Source: an uncultured Eubacteriales bacterium
Lineage (GTDB): Bacteria; Bacillota; Clostridia; Lachnospirales; Lachnospiraceae
Reading direction: 5' to 3'
Assembly: GCA_900314565.1 (NCBI GenBank)
Contig: OMVU01000012.1
Location: 23,353 to 87,352 of the forward strand
Length of the DNA stretch: 64,000 nucleotides
The notes under the pieces: generated by a model
What the model saw: the letters and a program-made list of their open reading frames with translations, nothing else
Databases searched by the model: none
What the model was told of the DNA's origin: nothing
Made by a program: the position numbers and the translations under genes
Shown here: one piece after another, positions 1 to 7,916 of the stretch
How positions within the stretch are numbered: the stretch's first letter is position 1
How the letters are laid out: each line of letters starts with the position of its first letter

Positions 1-1
1 G

Positions 2-1705
2 CAGGAGGATGCAGCTGAAAAAGAGGAGACGCAGGAGGTCCTGAAGACGGATGCTCTGGCAGAGATTCCTGCAGATGAAATTCCTGACGAGGATTTTTTG
101 GCGGAGCCTGCGGAAGATGAAATTGTAAAGGAAGAAGAACTTCTTAAAGCAGAACCTGAAGCTGAAACTGAAACGGAAACTGCTGCGGAATCCCCTGCAG
201 AAGCTGTTTCCGGGGAAGCTCCGGAAGAGAGTGCCACGGAAGAGGGAAGCAGTGGTCTCACGAAGAAACTGGCTGCCTTCTCAAACATGAGTCTCCGCAA
301 AAAGATTGCCGTGGGATGCGGCGCGGCAGCCTGTGTGCTGGCTGTCGTTTATATCGGCATCGCGCAGACATATAAGACGAAATTTATAGAGGGCACGAGC
401 ATCAACGGAATCGACGCCGGAAAAAAGACTGTCTCGGAGGTCGAGGACGAAATTGAGAAGACAGTCGAGAATTATTCCCTGAAGCTTTCTTTCAGAGACA
501 ACCGGACGGAGACGATCGACGGGGATGCTTTCGATTATCAGTATGTCTCGGACGGCGGAGTACAGAGACTTCTCGATGAGCAGAATATCTATACCTGGAT
601 CGGAGGCGCACTCTTCGGAAGTGAGAAGAGTTATACTGTAGACGAGGATACGCAGTTCAATGAGCAGAAGCTCGTGGAAGGGCTCTCGAACCTGCCTGAA
701 ATGAAGTCTGAGAACCAGGTCGCTCCGACAGACGCATATCTACTTCTGGACGAAACCACAAAACGCTATAATATCGTTCCTGAAACAGAGGGGAATGTCC
801 TGAACGTCGAGGCGGTCCAGGCGTATGCGAAGTCCGCTGTAAGCGGAAGCGTAGAGACAGTCGACCTTGCCCAGGCGGCAGACACATATGCTGCACCGGC
901 CATTCGTGCGAATGACGAAGGTCTGAACAGTCAGCAGGCTGCTTTGAATGCATTTCTCTCCACCAGCATCACGTACACGCTTCCGGAGGGAACGCAGGTC
1001 CTTGACGCCAATGTGCTGGACGGCTGGATCTCGGTGGATGACAACGGATACCGATATGTGGATGAAGAACATATCGCCGAGTGTGTGGATCAGTATGTCG
1101 CTGATCTGGCGTCGGCCGTGGATGTTGAGAAGGAGACGTCCACATTCGCTTCGACCAACAGAGGAATGGTCGAAGTAGACAATACTGAATATGTCATCAA
1201 GATCAATCAGGATGCCGAGAAGGAAAAACTTCTTGAGGAGGTCCTTGGCAATACGGTCACACAGAGAGAGCCGGTCTATTCCAGAAAGGACGAGACACAG
1301 GATCCCACATTCGGCGGGACCTATGTGGAGATCGATATTGATAACCAGACGGTCTATTACTATGAGGACGGTCAGTGCCTGGTGGAGACACCGTGCGTGA
1401 CAGGGACCGGATCGGTTCCCCGCCGCTCGACGCCCACAGGTGTCTTCCATATTTATGATAAACAGAGAAGCAGAACCCTGTATGGTGACATTCAGCCGGA
1501 TGGTTCCTACGGATATGCTTCCTTCGTGAACTACTGGATGCGCTTCTGCGGCGGATGCGGTCTGCACGACGCTACCTGGAGAGATTCTTTTGGCGGAGAT
1601 ATCTACTGGGACAGCGGTTCTCACGGCTGTGTCAATCTTCCGTATGAGGCAGCCGCTCAGATGTATGAGATCGTGGAAGAGGGAACGCCCTGTATAGTAT
1701 TCTGA
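2..1705 (+). CDS. L,D-transpeptidase (YkuD family), membrane-anchored, 5' end cut by window
   Basis: The frame is open from base 2, so the true start lies before the window; the first in-window start-like codon (TTG at 98) is probably internal. Visible residues: an acidic Glu/Ala/Thr-rich cytoplasmic stretch (about 1-95), one transmembrane helix (about 101-121, VGCGAAACVLAVVYIGIA), then an extracellular part. The middle resembles the PG_binding_4-type domains of Gram-positive L,D-transpeptidases. The C-terminal YkuD domain has the catalytic signature HDATW...SHGCVN, with Cys about residue 543. The family forms 3-3 peptidoglycan cross-links outside the membrane. A second paralogue lies at 7917-9287. 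The acidic N-terminal tail is unusual for the family. Function is well supported; the physiological role is inferred. Confidence 0.92.
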   Translation, partial: QEDAAEKEETQEVLKTDALAEIPADEIPDEDFLAEPAEDEIVKEEELLKAEPEAETETETAAESPAEAVSGEAPEESATEEGSSGLTKKLAAFSNMSLRKKIAVGCGAAACVLAVVYIGIAQTYKTKFIEGTSINGIDAGKKTVSEVEDEIEKTVENYSLKLSFRDNRTETIDGDAFDYQYVSDGGVQRLLDEQNIYTWIGGALFGSEKSYTVDEDTQFNEQKLVEGLSNLPEMKSENQVAPTDAYLLLDETTKRYNIVPETEGNVLNVEAVQAYAKSAVSGSVETVDLAQAADTYAAPAIRANDEGLNSQQAALNAFLSTSITYTLPEGTQVLDANVLDGWISVDDNGYRYVDEEHIAECVDQYVADLASAVDVEKETSTFASTNRGMVEVDNTEYVIKINQDAEKEKLLEEVLGNTVTQREPVYSRKDETQDPTFGGTYVEIDIDNQTVYYYEDGQCLVETPCVTGTGSVPRRSTPTGVFHIYDKQRSRTLYGDIQPDGSYGYASFVNYWMRFCGGCGLHDATWRDSFGGDIYWDSGSHGCVNLPYEAAAQMYEIVEEGTPCIVF

Positions 1706-1728
1706 TCTCTGACGCGGAATACCCGTGA
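1704..1728. repeat. Post-stop repeat motif (GACGCAGAATTCCCGTGA family)
   Basis: Starts at the stop codon of the L,D-transpeptidase gene and reads GACGCGGAATACCCGTGA at its core. Related copies follow other stop codons in this window (12296, 12356, 13425, 18439, 29531). Function unknown. Confidence 0.5.
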
Positions 1729-1796
1729 CGGGATGTCCGTCACGTCAGGAACGCCGAGGCGATTCTCATAACAGAAGAAGGAGAAGCCTGTACTTC

Positions 1797-1819
1797 CCGG
1801 AGGGCAAAAAGCCCTCCGG
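1797..1819. terminator. Perfect 9-bp hairpin, terminator-like
   Basis: CCGGAGGGC and GCCCTCCGG pair perfectly around an AAAAA loop. The following bases (TCTTGCGTTCTT) are only moderately T-rich, so it may be a weak terminator or an attenuator-like structure between the transpeptidase and hypA. Confidence 0.5.
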
Positions 1820-1868
1820 TCTTGCGTTCTTGATGAATGAATTTGTATTGACAGAGGAGGAATGCTGC

Positions 1869-2213
1869 GTGCACGAGCTTGGGGTCGTATTCAATGTGAT
1901 CGAGGCGGTCGAGGAGATCGCAAAGGAAAATGAACTGAAGAAGATCGAGTCTGTTACGCTCGAGCTGGGGGAAGTTTCCACGGTCATTCCGGAGTATCTC
2001 ACGGACTGCTGGGACTGGGCTGTCAAACGCAATGTCCTCTTTGGAGATACGAAACTTCTTCTCGAAAAGATCCCTGCCGTCACTTTCTGCGAAGACTGTA
2101 AAAAAACATATCCTACAGTCCTGCACGGAAAGATCTGCCCGCACTGCGGGAGCGGCAGGACATATCTGGTCCAGGGGAATGAGTTCATCATCAAGGAAAT
2201 TTCGGCGGAGTAA
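1869..2213 (+). CDS. hypA: Hydrogenase nickel metallochaperone HypA
   Basis: 114 residues when started at the GTG codon at 1869, which follows GAGGAGG with good spacing and gives the family N-terminus M-H-E-L. His2 binds nickel in HypA proteins, so this start is strongly preferred over upstream in-frame codons. Zinc-binding cysteines are present as CEDC (74, 77) and CPHC (90, 93). HypA delivers nickel to [NiFe]-hydrogenase and sometimes urease maturation. No hypB-F or hydrogenase gene is adjacent, so here it is an orphan; the other hydrogenase gene in the window is hydF of the [FeFe] system. Family assignment is strong, the client enzyme is unknown. Confidence 0.9.
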   Translation: MHELGVVFNVIEAVEEIAKENELKKIESVTLELGEVSTVIPEYLTDCWDWAVKRNVLFGDTKLLLEKIPAVTFCEDCKKTYPTVLHGKICPHCGSGRTYLVQGNEFIIKEISAE

Positions 2214-2243
2214 GGGAAACTTCTTCAAAATGGGGATGGAGCA

Positions 2244-3671
2244 GTGAAAAGGTTAAATGATATCAAAAGCCTTCTGATCGGTGCTGAGGCTGTGCTTGTG
2301 ATTGTAGTCATCGTACTCGGATTTCGGGCGATCTACGGGGAACCGGTGAAATGGGTCGGGGACGAATACGAGGAGATCACGGAGGAGAATGTGGAAGCCT
2401 GCATCAGAAGCAGCGCGAAATCGGCGGAGACCGCTGTTTTGGCCGCGGAAACTGCCGGTGCGGAGGCGCAGAAGGTCACAGCAGCGTATCAGTCGGCACA
2501 GAGGCAGATCGCATTGGGCGCGGAGGAAGAGCGGATCAGTGCTCTCTACGATACGGGCTGGTGGGCTTCGGCGGATTTCGACGAGGCAGGAGAAGCCCTG
2601 TACAACGGGGGAGCTGCATCGCCGGATGAAACGAGCATTACGATCCTCGGTACGGGCGATAATCTGGTGCATTCCGCGATCTACCAGAATGCCATGACAG
2701 GCAGCGGATATGATTTTACGCCGTATTATGAGTACCTTAAGGGGTTCATTTCCTCTGCGGATATCGCAACGGTCAACCAGGAATCTCCGATCGCGACGAG
2801 TATCCTTCCGGTGTCCGGATATCCTGAATTCAATACGCCCGAGGAGGCCGGCTATGCGCTCCTCGACGCGGGCTTTGACGTCATTAACGAGGGGAATAAT
2901 CATATCATGGATCAGGGGACGGAGGGAGCGCTCGCGACCCTTGACTTCTGGGATTCGCTCGGAGTCCCCTATGTCGGTTTCTATCGGAATGAAGAGGACC
3001 GGGATACGATCCGCGTGGTCGAGAGGAAAGGCATTAAGGTGGCTTTCCTGGGTATCGTCGAGATGCTGAATTATCCCCTGTCCGACTCGAATACCTGCAA
3101 GGTCATCTGGACAAAGGATGAAGACCGCATCCGGGACCTTCTCACGAAGGCGTCGTCCATGGCGGACGTCGTCGTTGTCCATGTACACTGGGGAGAGGAA
3201 AACGAGAGCGAAGTAGAGGATCATGTCATGGAGCTCGCTCAGAAGATGGTCGACTGGGGAGCTGACATAATCTACGGCAATCACCCGCACCTGCTCAGGG
3301 ACATTGATATCCTGACGAGAGAAAGTGACGGAAAGAAGTGCCCGGTGGCCTATTCCCTGGGCAATTTCCTGAACGGACAGACAAATCCGTGGCAGGTGGT
3401 GAGCGGTCTCATGACCGTCACCTGCGTCAGAAATCAGGTCACGGGAGAGGTCGACCCGCAGTACATGAGCTTCCTGCCGGTCATCATGCATTACTCGGGG
3501 AACCGTACAAATGGCAGGCTCTATCCGATCTGTCTGTACAGTTCGGATCTGGCGGCCTCTCACGGCGTCGCCAGGTACGGGTCGTCCCTGTCGATGAGTT
3601 ATATCATGAATATTCTGGAGGATAAGGTTCCGGAGGAGTACAGGAACAGGGTAGGTCGGATACCGAACTGA
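2244..3671 (+). CDS. CapA family protein (PGA_cap metallophosphoesterase-like), membrane-anchored
   Basis: 475 residues from a GTG start preceded by GGGATGGAG. An N-terminal transmembrane anchor (about 10-30, LIGAEAVLVIVVIVLGF) precedes an Ala/Glu-rich helical linker and a PGA_cap domain. Metallophosphoesterase-like motifs are visible: GTGDNLVH, VNQESPI, NEGNNHIMDQG, HVHWG, YGNHPHLL and SLGNFLNGQ. CapA/PgsA proteins act at the cell surface in poly-gamma-glutamate or other capsule metabolism, but many stand-alone homologues have no tested role. No capB or capC lies nearby, so a capsule role is not shown. The gene follows hypA by about 30 bp and could be cotranscribed. Confidence 0.85.
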   Translation: MKRLNDIKSLLIGAEAVLVIVVIVLGFRAIYGEPVKWVGDEYEEITEENVEACIRSSAKSAETAVLAAETAGAEAQKVTAAYQSAQRQIALGAEEERISALYDTGWWASADFDEAGEALYNGGAASPDETSITILGTGDNLVHSAIYQNAMTGSGYDFTPYYEYLKGFISSADIATVNQESPIATSILPVSGYPEFNTPEEAGYALLDAGFDVINEGNNHIMDQGTEGALATLDFWDSLGVPYVGFYRNEEDRDTIRVVERKGIKVAFLGIVEMLNYPLSDSNTCKVIWTKDEDRIRDLLTKASSMADVVVVHVHWGEENESEVEDHVMELAQKMVDWGADIIYGNHPHLLRDIDILTRESDGKKCPVAYSLGNFLNGQTNPWQVVSGLMTVTCVRNQVTGEVDPQYMSFLPVIMHYSGNRTNGRLYPICLYSSDLAASHGVARYGSSLSMSYIMNILEDKVPEEYRNRVGRIPN

Positions 3672-3743
3672 AGGGCTCCTGTTCAAGAATGCGAGGCGTT
3701 CCTGGGACACCGCCTGCAGAAGCAGGGGATTTTCCTACACTGA

Positions 3744-3823
3744 ATTCAAGAACGCCTCAGCGTTCTTGCCGCGCCGCGCATGGTGCGAAGCACCTTCCTC
3801 TTTGCGCGGCTGCGATCCGCCGG
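3744..3823. repeat. 80-bp structured intergenic repeat, copy 1
   Basis: Near-identical (about one difference in 80 positions) to 48708-48787. It holds AAGAACGC-CTCA-GCGTTCTT, then GGTGC-GAA-GCACC nested inside GCCGCGC...GCGCGGC, so it can fold as two hairpins. Shorter relatives occur near 3676, 4961, 29580, 44217 and 49849. No coding function seen. Confidence 0.75.
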
Positions 3824-3869
3824 AGGCTTTTATTCTTCATCGATCACGAGGATTGCGCGATGAAGAATA

Positions 3870-3976
3870 AAAACAAAGGCTGCCGCATAAGGCGTTAACG
3901 GCGCAGATCCAGCAGATTCGGTGAATACTGTCTGCTGTACTGTGGCCATACGTCTTAATGCGGCAGCCTTTGTTTT
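3870..3976. terminator. Long foldback between convergent genes (CTGCCGCA type)
   Basis: The 19-base arm at 3870-3888 (AAAACAAAGGCTGCCGCAT) is the exact reverse complement of 3958-3976, so the outer stem carries A and T tracts on both strands. The stop codon of the minus-strand ylmH overlaps the right arm. It probably terminates both the capA-like gene and ylmH. Similar structures lie at 15750 and 62648. Confidence 0.75.
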
Positions 3977-4784
3977 ATTTGAAGATCCTGATACGGATAA
4001 AATTCCGGCCTTTTTTTGTCGGGGAGAGCACGCCGTCATAAATGAACTTGCCGTGTCCCTTCACAGAGACGCGCGCTCCTTCCCGGAGCACGGCTCCCCC
4101 GCTTCGGGCCGTCCGCCCGTCTACAAAGACATCCTCCCGCGCTATGAGCTCCTGCGCCTTATTTCTTGCGAGGCGCAGGACAAAGGCCAGCACGGCGTCC
4201 AGCCGTTCCGAGGCGACGGATCCCTCGCGGATCTCGAAGGCCGGTCTGACGGTGCACTGTGCCGGAGGAACTTCCTCCGCGGAAACGCTTGTATGGCGGA
4301 CACGGACAAGCTCCCGGCAGACGATTTCCGCAATATTTCTGAAAATGTAAATATAGGCAGAATGATCCTCCCGGTCGATCAGGATATCTCCTGTCCGGTC
4401 CCGCTCAATGCCGAGGCTCATGAGCGCGCCGAGATAATCCCGATGCGTGAGAGGATCAGCAAATTTTTTCTGCAGGGGACTAATGTGCAGGCAGGTCAGA
4501 ATATCCGGGTCAGTCTGCTCGTTCCTGATGAAGGTCTCCGTATCGAGCCAGGAGGGGAGAAAGAAGGCAGCCCGGCGTTCCGCGTCGTCGTATCCTCCCT
4601 GCAGGGTGAAACGGACTCCGAAGGCACGGTCGGACTCCGAAGGGACACCGAGCTTCTTAAGGGCATCGTAAAAGGAAGCCTGCTCCGAGACGGAGAGAAA
4701 TTCGGTATGGGTCGTGTATTCATTTTTATAGGCGCGGTCCGCGAGTTCACGGATCCGGCTCTCAAGAAAATCAGTTCCTGACAT
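3975..4784 (-). CDS. ylmH: YlmH family S4-domain RNA-binding protein
   Basis: 269 residues. The N-terminal two thirds match the YlmH-type domain (segments such as FLSVSEQASFYDAL, HRDYLGALMSLGIERDRTGDI and AYIYIFRNIAEIV), and the C-terminal part is an S4 domain (SERLDAVLAFVLRLARNKAQELI, then VFVDGR). In Bacillus, YlmH binds ribosomes and has been linked to ribosome-associated quality control, while its gene usually lies in the division cluster. Here it is alone, without sepF or divIVA nearby. Length is normal for the family (about 255-265). A MITE-like element sits just upstream of its start. Confidence 0.88.
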   Translation of the reverse strand: MSGTDFLESRIRELADRAYKNEYTTHTEFLSVSEQASFYDALKKLGVPSESDRAFGVRFTLQGGYDDAERRAAFFLPSWLDTETFIRNEQTDPDILTCLHISPLQKKFADPLTHRDYLGALMSLGIERDRTGDILIDREDHSAYIYIFRNIAEIVCRELVRVRHTSVSAEEVPPAQCTVRPAFEIREGSVASERLDAVLAFVLRLARNKAQELIAREDVFVDGRTARSGGAVLREGARVSVKGHGKFIYDGVLSPTKKGRNFIRIRIFK

Positions 4785-4816
4785 GGGTGACTCCTTACGT
4801 ACGTATGGAAAGAACA

Positions 4817-4943
4817 GGCACTTGCGAAACTCTGTGTGAAATGGAATTGTGTGAACAATTCAAACAATCTGCACAAGCCTTAGAACTTCTTCATGAACGA
4901 AAGATGTGGAATGAGCAAAAGCACAGACTTTCGCAATTGCCTG
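4817..4943. mobile_element. MITE-like foldback element, copy 1 (internally deleted)
   Basis: 127 bp bounded by inverted ends GGCACTTGCGAAACTCTGTG and CACAGACTTTCGCAATTGCC. It is flanked by a perfect 14-bp direct repeat, GTATGGAAAGAACA, at 4803-4816 and 4944-4957, as expected for a target-site duplication. The left arm matches copies at 18570, 61146 and 63904. The loop and most of the right arm present in the 18570 copy are missing here. No transposase is encoded, so it would be non-autonomous. It lies between the divergent starts of ylmH and the histidine kinase. Confidence 0.8.
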
Positions 4944-5154
4944 GTATGGAAAGAACACCGAGGCGTTCCCGAACGCCTCTTCCTGCGGCACTTTCGATAA
5001 AAAGTATTGTACCATACAGGACAGGAAGGACAAAAGACGGATTTGTTCTGACTGCCGGAGGACGGTCTGTCTTATCCCGGGTTTTGTTTTTATTTTCAGC
5101 GTATTGGTGTATACTTGTAGTGAGCGAAGGAAATGCGCGAAGGAGGCGGTAAGT

Positions 5155-7770
5155 ATGAAAAAAAGACTGAAAGACCGGCTGTTGAACATCATGTTGGCAC
5201 AGTACGTACGTATCTATGTCGTGGATATTCCCGGCGACCGTATTGAAGCACAGATGCACGCGGACAGCAGCGGAGAGTTCATACCCGATCCGGTGCCGGA
5301 GATCTCTTTTTTTGATTATATGAAAAACTTCTGCCGTGCAAATCTGGATCATGCCTACTGGGCCTGGTTCGAGGCCAGCATCAATCCGGACAACATGCGC
5401 TATGTCCTTCGGGGGAAGGAATCCTATGAGCTGAAGTGCCCTCTGAAAGGAGCGGGCTGGCGGATGTTCGAGGTGCGCCGCTACGAGATGCGGAACGGTG
5501 ACCCGGTGCGGGCGCTGATCGGTGTCTGTAAAAATATTCCCGGAGAGGAGCCCGTCACGATCACGGATGCTCCCGAAATGAGGACTGAGTTCGAGCGCTA
5601 TCTCACGGCACTGCAGAATGACCTCTTTATGAAGGGGCAGTATGAGGGCGCTCTCTCAACGGAGACTATCGCTAATTTTGAGGTGGACGTCACGGACAGC
5701 AAGGTACTTCGGAGTTCTTTTAAGAATCCTGATGTCTTCGTGCCGATCCCCGGAATGGGAAACCCGGGGTCGCTTCGGGCGATGACAACGGCATGGTCGA
5801 GACGAATGGATGGGTTTTCCGTGGAGGAATATCTTCATTTTATGTCGTCGGAAAATCTTTCCGCATCGTATGAAAACGGAATCACCGCTCCCTCGATCGA
5901 GTACAGGATCACGGACCGGAATCTTAAGAAGATCTGGCTGAGACAGACGGTGCTCCTGACCAGAGATGATATGAGCGGGCATATCATGGGCCTTATGTCC
6001 GTGCGCGATATCACGGAGAGCAAGGAGATCGAGGAGGAGAACAGACGGCGGCTTGACATTATCGATGGGATGACCAGGGAGTATGTATTCCTGGATCTTG
6101 TTAATCTGAGGACCGAGCAGCATCTGATCTATCGTTTCAGCGATGAACTCAGAAAAAAGTATCTTGAAGTGCTTCTGCCGAAATATTCTGACGCCATGGA
6201 GGCGTACTGCAAGGCCGGTGTCTTCGAGAAAGACCGTGAGGAGTTCATTCGGATCATGAGTCCCGATCATGTGCGTGAGGCGCTGAAGGGGAAAAAGGAG
6301 CTGAGCTTCCGATACAGGGCCATAACAGACCGGGGTGTACAGTATTACAGGTGTAAGATCGTAAAAATCGGAGAGGTCTGGTCTGATCCCAAGGAAGTTC
6401 TTGTCGGACTGGCGAACGTTCAGAATGAGCTTGACACGGAGCTCAAACAGAAGATCATTCTGGAGAGTGCGCTTGAGAAGGCGAGAGAGGCTGAGAAGGC
6501 CAAGACGATCTTTCTGTCCAATATGTCCCACGATATCCGGACTCCGCTCAATGCAATCATAGGGTTCGCCACGCTTGCGAGACTGCACTCGGAGGATAAG
6601 AAGGAGGTGGATGAGAGCATCAGCCGTATTCTTGAATCCGGGGAGCAGCTCCTGATCCTTATCAATAATATTCTTGACATCAGCAGGATCGAGAGCGGAA
6701 GAATGGATCTGAACGAAGCGCCCTGCAGTCTGCGGGAGCTGATCGAGGGCGTACACGTCCTCTTCCAGCCGGAGATTGAGCAGAAAAAACTGTTTTTCCA
6801 CTGCGAGATCGACAGCTCGATCGAAGATAAGGTCTACTGTGACAATGTGCGCATGACGCAGCTCTTTACGAATCTTCTGGGAAATGCGGTAAAGTATACG
6901 GAAAAGCACGGACATGTTGAATTTATTCTTCGGCGTGAGGGAAACAGCTCGTCCGGACGTATGGGGCTTCTTCTGATCGTCCGGGATGACGGGATCGGGA
7001 TCAGTCCGAAGTTCCAGAGCCGGATCTTTGAGCCGTTCGAGCGGGAGGATACGTCCCTTATAGGAAGAGTTCCCGGCAGCGGGCTCGGGATGCCGATCTG
7101 CAAGGCGATCGTCGACAGTCTTGGAGGGACGATCTCCGTGCGCAGCCGACAGGGAGTGGGAACCGAGTTCATCGTTCATTTTGCGCTGAGGCTTCAGGAG
7201 GACAGAAAAAAGACTCCCGGAAAGAAGACAGTCTCAAAATATCAGGTCTTCTCGGAGACAAAGAGATTCGGTCACTCAGTTAAAAGAGTGCCGAGAGTGC
7301 TCCTGGTCGAGGACAATGTGATGAACCGTGAGATTGCGGCCCGTCTGATCAGGCATATCGGCTATGACGTTGACCGCGCTGAAGACGGTGAGCAGGCCTG
7401 CGATATACTGGAACACGGGCGTATGTTTTATGATGCTGTGCTCATGGATATCCGCATGCCGGTCCTTGACGGGTATGCAGCCACCAGACAGATTCGGAAA
7501 AGCAGAGATCCTGCTGTCCGTTCGGTCCCGATCATTGCGATGACGGCGGATGCTTTCGACGAGGATATCGAGAAGGCCCGGGAGGCCGGAATGAACGCGT
7601 TCATCTCAAAGCCGGTGGAGCTCGAGACACTTCACTGTGTACTTGGGGAATTCCTGAACATGCCTGAGACAGAGAAAGAGGACGACCGGCAGAGTAAAGA
7701 CACAGAGGAAAATAAGGACGGCCTGCGGGATGAAAGCAAAGAGGAAGGGGCAGACGGCGGTCAGAGCTGA
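5155..7770 (+). CDS. Hybrid sensor histidine kinase with C-terminal receiver domain
   Basis: 871 residues from the ATG at 5155, chosen because AGGAGGCGG lies just upstream; the earlier GTG at 5104 lacks this. The N-terminal half appears soluble and PAS-like, with no clear transmembrane helix. HisKA has the phospho-acceptor in NMSHDIRTPLN (His459). The ATPase domain shows GNAVKYTEKHG (N box), DDGIGI (G1) and GSGLGM (G2). The receiver domain (about 715-840) has the acidic pair EDN, phospho-acceptor Asp765 (VLMDIRMP) and a conserved Lys in FISKPVE. The end is a Lys/Glu/Asp-rich tail. No output regulator is adjacent, so signal and target are unknown. A cytoplasmic phosphorelay kinase is likely. 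Confidence 0.93.
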   Translation: MKKRLKDRLLNIMLAQYVRIYVVDIPGDRIEAQMHADSSGEFIPDPVPEISFFDYMKNFCRANLDHAYWAWFEASINPDNMRYVLRGKESYELKCPLKGAGWRMFEVRRYEMRNGDPVRALIGVCKNIPGEEPVTITDAPEMRTEFERYLTALQNDLFMKGQYEGALSTETIANFEVDVTDSKVLRSSFKNPDVFVPIPGMGNPGSLRAMTTAWSRRMDGFSVEEYLHFMSSENLSASYENGITAPSIEYRITDRNLKKIWLRQTVLLTRDDMSGHIMGLMSVRDITESKEIEEENRRRLDIIDGMTREYVFLDLVNLRTEQHLIYRFSDELRKKYLEVLLPKYSDAMEAYCKAGVFEKDREEFIRIMSPDHVREALKGKKELSFRYRAITDRGVQYYRCKIVKIGEVWSDPKEVLVGLANVQNELDTELKQKIILESALEKAREAEKAKTIFLSNMSHDIRTPLNAIIGFATLARLHSEDKKEVDESISRILESGEQLLILINNILDISRIESGRMDLNEAPCSLRELIEGVHVLFQPEIEQKKLFFHCEIDSSIEDKVYCDNVRMTQLFTNLLGNAVKYTEKHGHVEFILRREGNSSSGRMGLLLIVRDDGIGISPKFQSRIFEPFEREDTSLIGRVPGSGLGMPICKAIVDSLGGTISVRSRQGVGTEFIVHFALRLQEDRKKTPGKKTVSKYQVFSETKRFGHSVKRVPRVLLVEDNVMNREIAARLIRHIGYDVDRAEDGEQACDILEHGRMFYDAVLMDIRMPVLDGYAATRQIRKSRDPAVRSVPIIAMTADAFDEDIEKAREAGMNAFISKPVELETLHCVLGEFLNMPETEKEDDRQSKDTEENKDGLRDESKEEGADGGQS

Positions 7771-7837
7771 GGGCAGAAAGGAGATGGACAGGTCGTAAAA
7801 AGTGGAGACAGCAGGCGGCGGGGAGAAAGCTGCTGTC

Positions 7838-7866
7838 TTTACATTTGAATAAAAGCGTGTTATTCT
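7838..7866 (+). promoter_or_regulatory. Sigma-A-type promoter for second L,D-transpeptidase
   Basis: TTTACA at 7838-7843, 17-bp spacer, TATTCT at 7861-7866, about 50 bp before the ATG. Near-consensus vegetative promoter by inspection. Confidence 0.55.
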
Positions 7867-7916
7867 ACTATGCATTGATGGTTTATTGAGCTTTAAGGCT
7901 CTTTCAGAGGAGTATT

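Noticed and set aside
740-1624. Long minus-strand open frame opposite the first L,D-transpeptidase
   Set aside because: It is antisense to a clearly conserved YkuD gene, has no family features and no good start site.
2253-3710. 485-codon minus-strand frame opposite the CapA-like gene
   Set aside because: Arg/Ile/His-rich shadow of a conserved plus-strand protein.
4496-4876. Recurring MCRLFELFTQFH peptide on the minus strand at 4876, 18631 and 61205
   Set aside because: It is just the translation of the foldback element; frames differ in length and end at random stops, so no shared protein is supported.
5656-7179. 507-codon minus-strand frame opposite the histidine kinase
   Set aside because: The plus strand has complete HisKA, ATPase and receiver motifs; the opposite frame has none.
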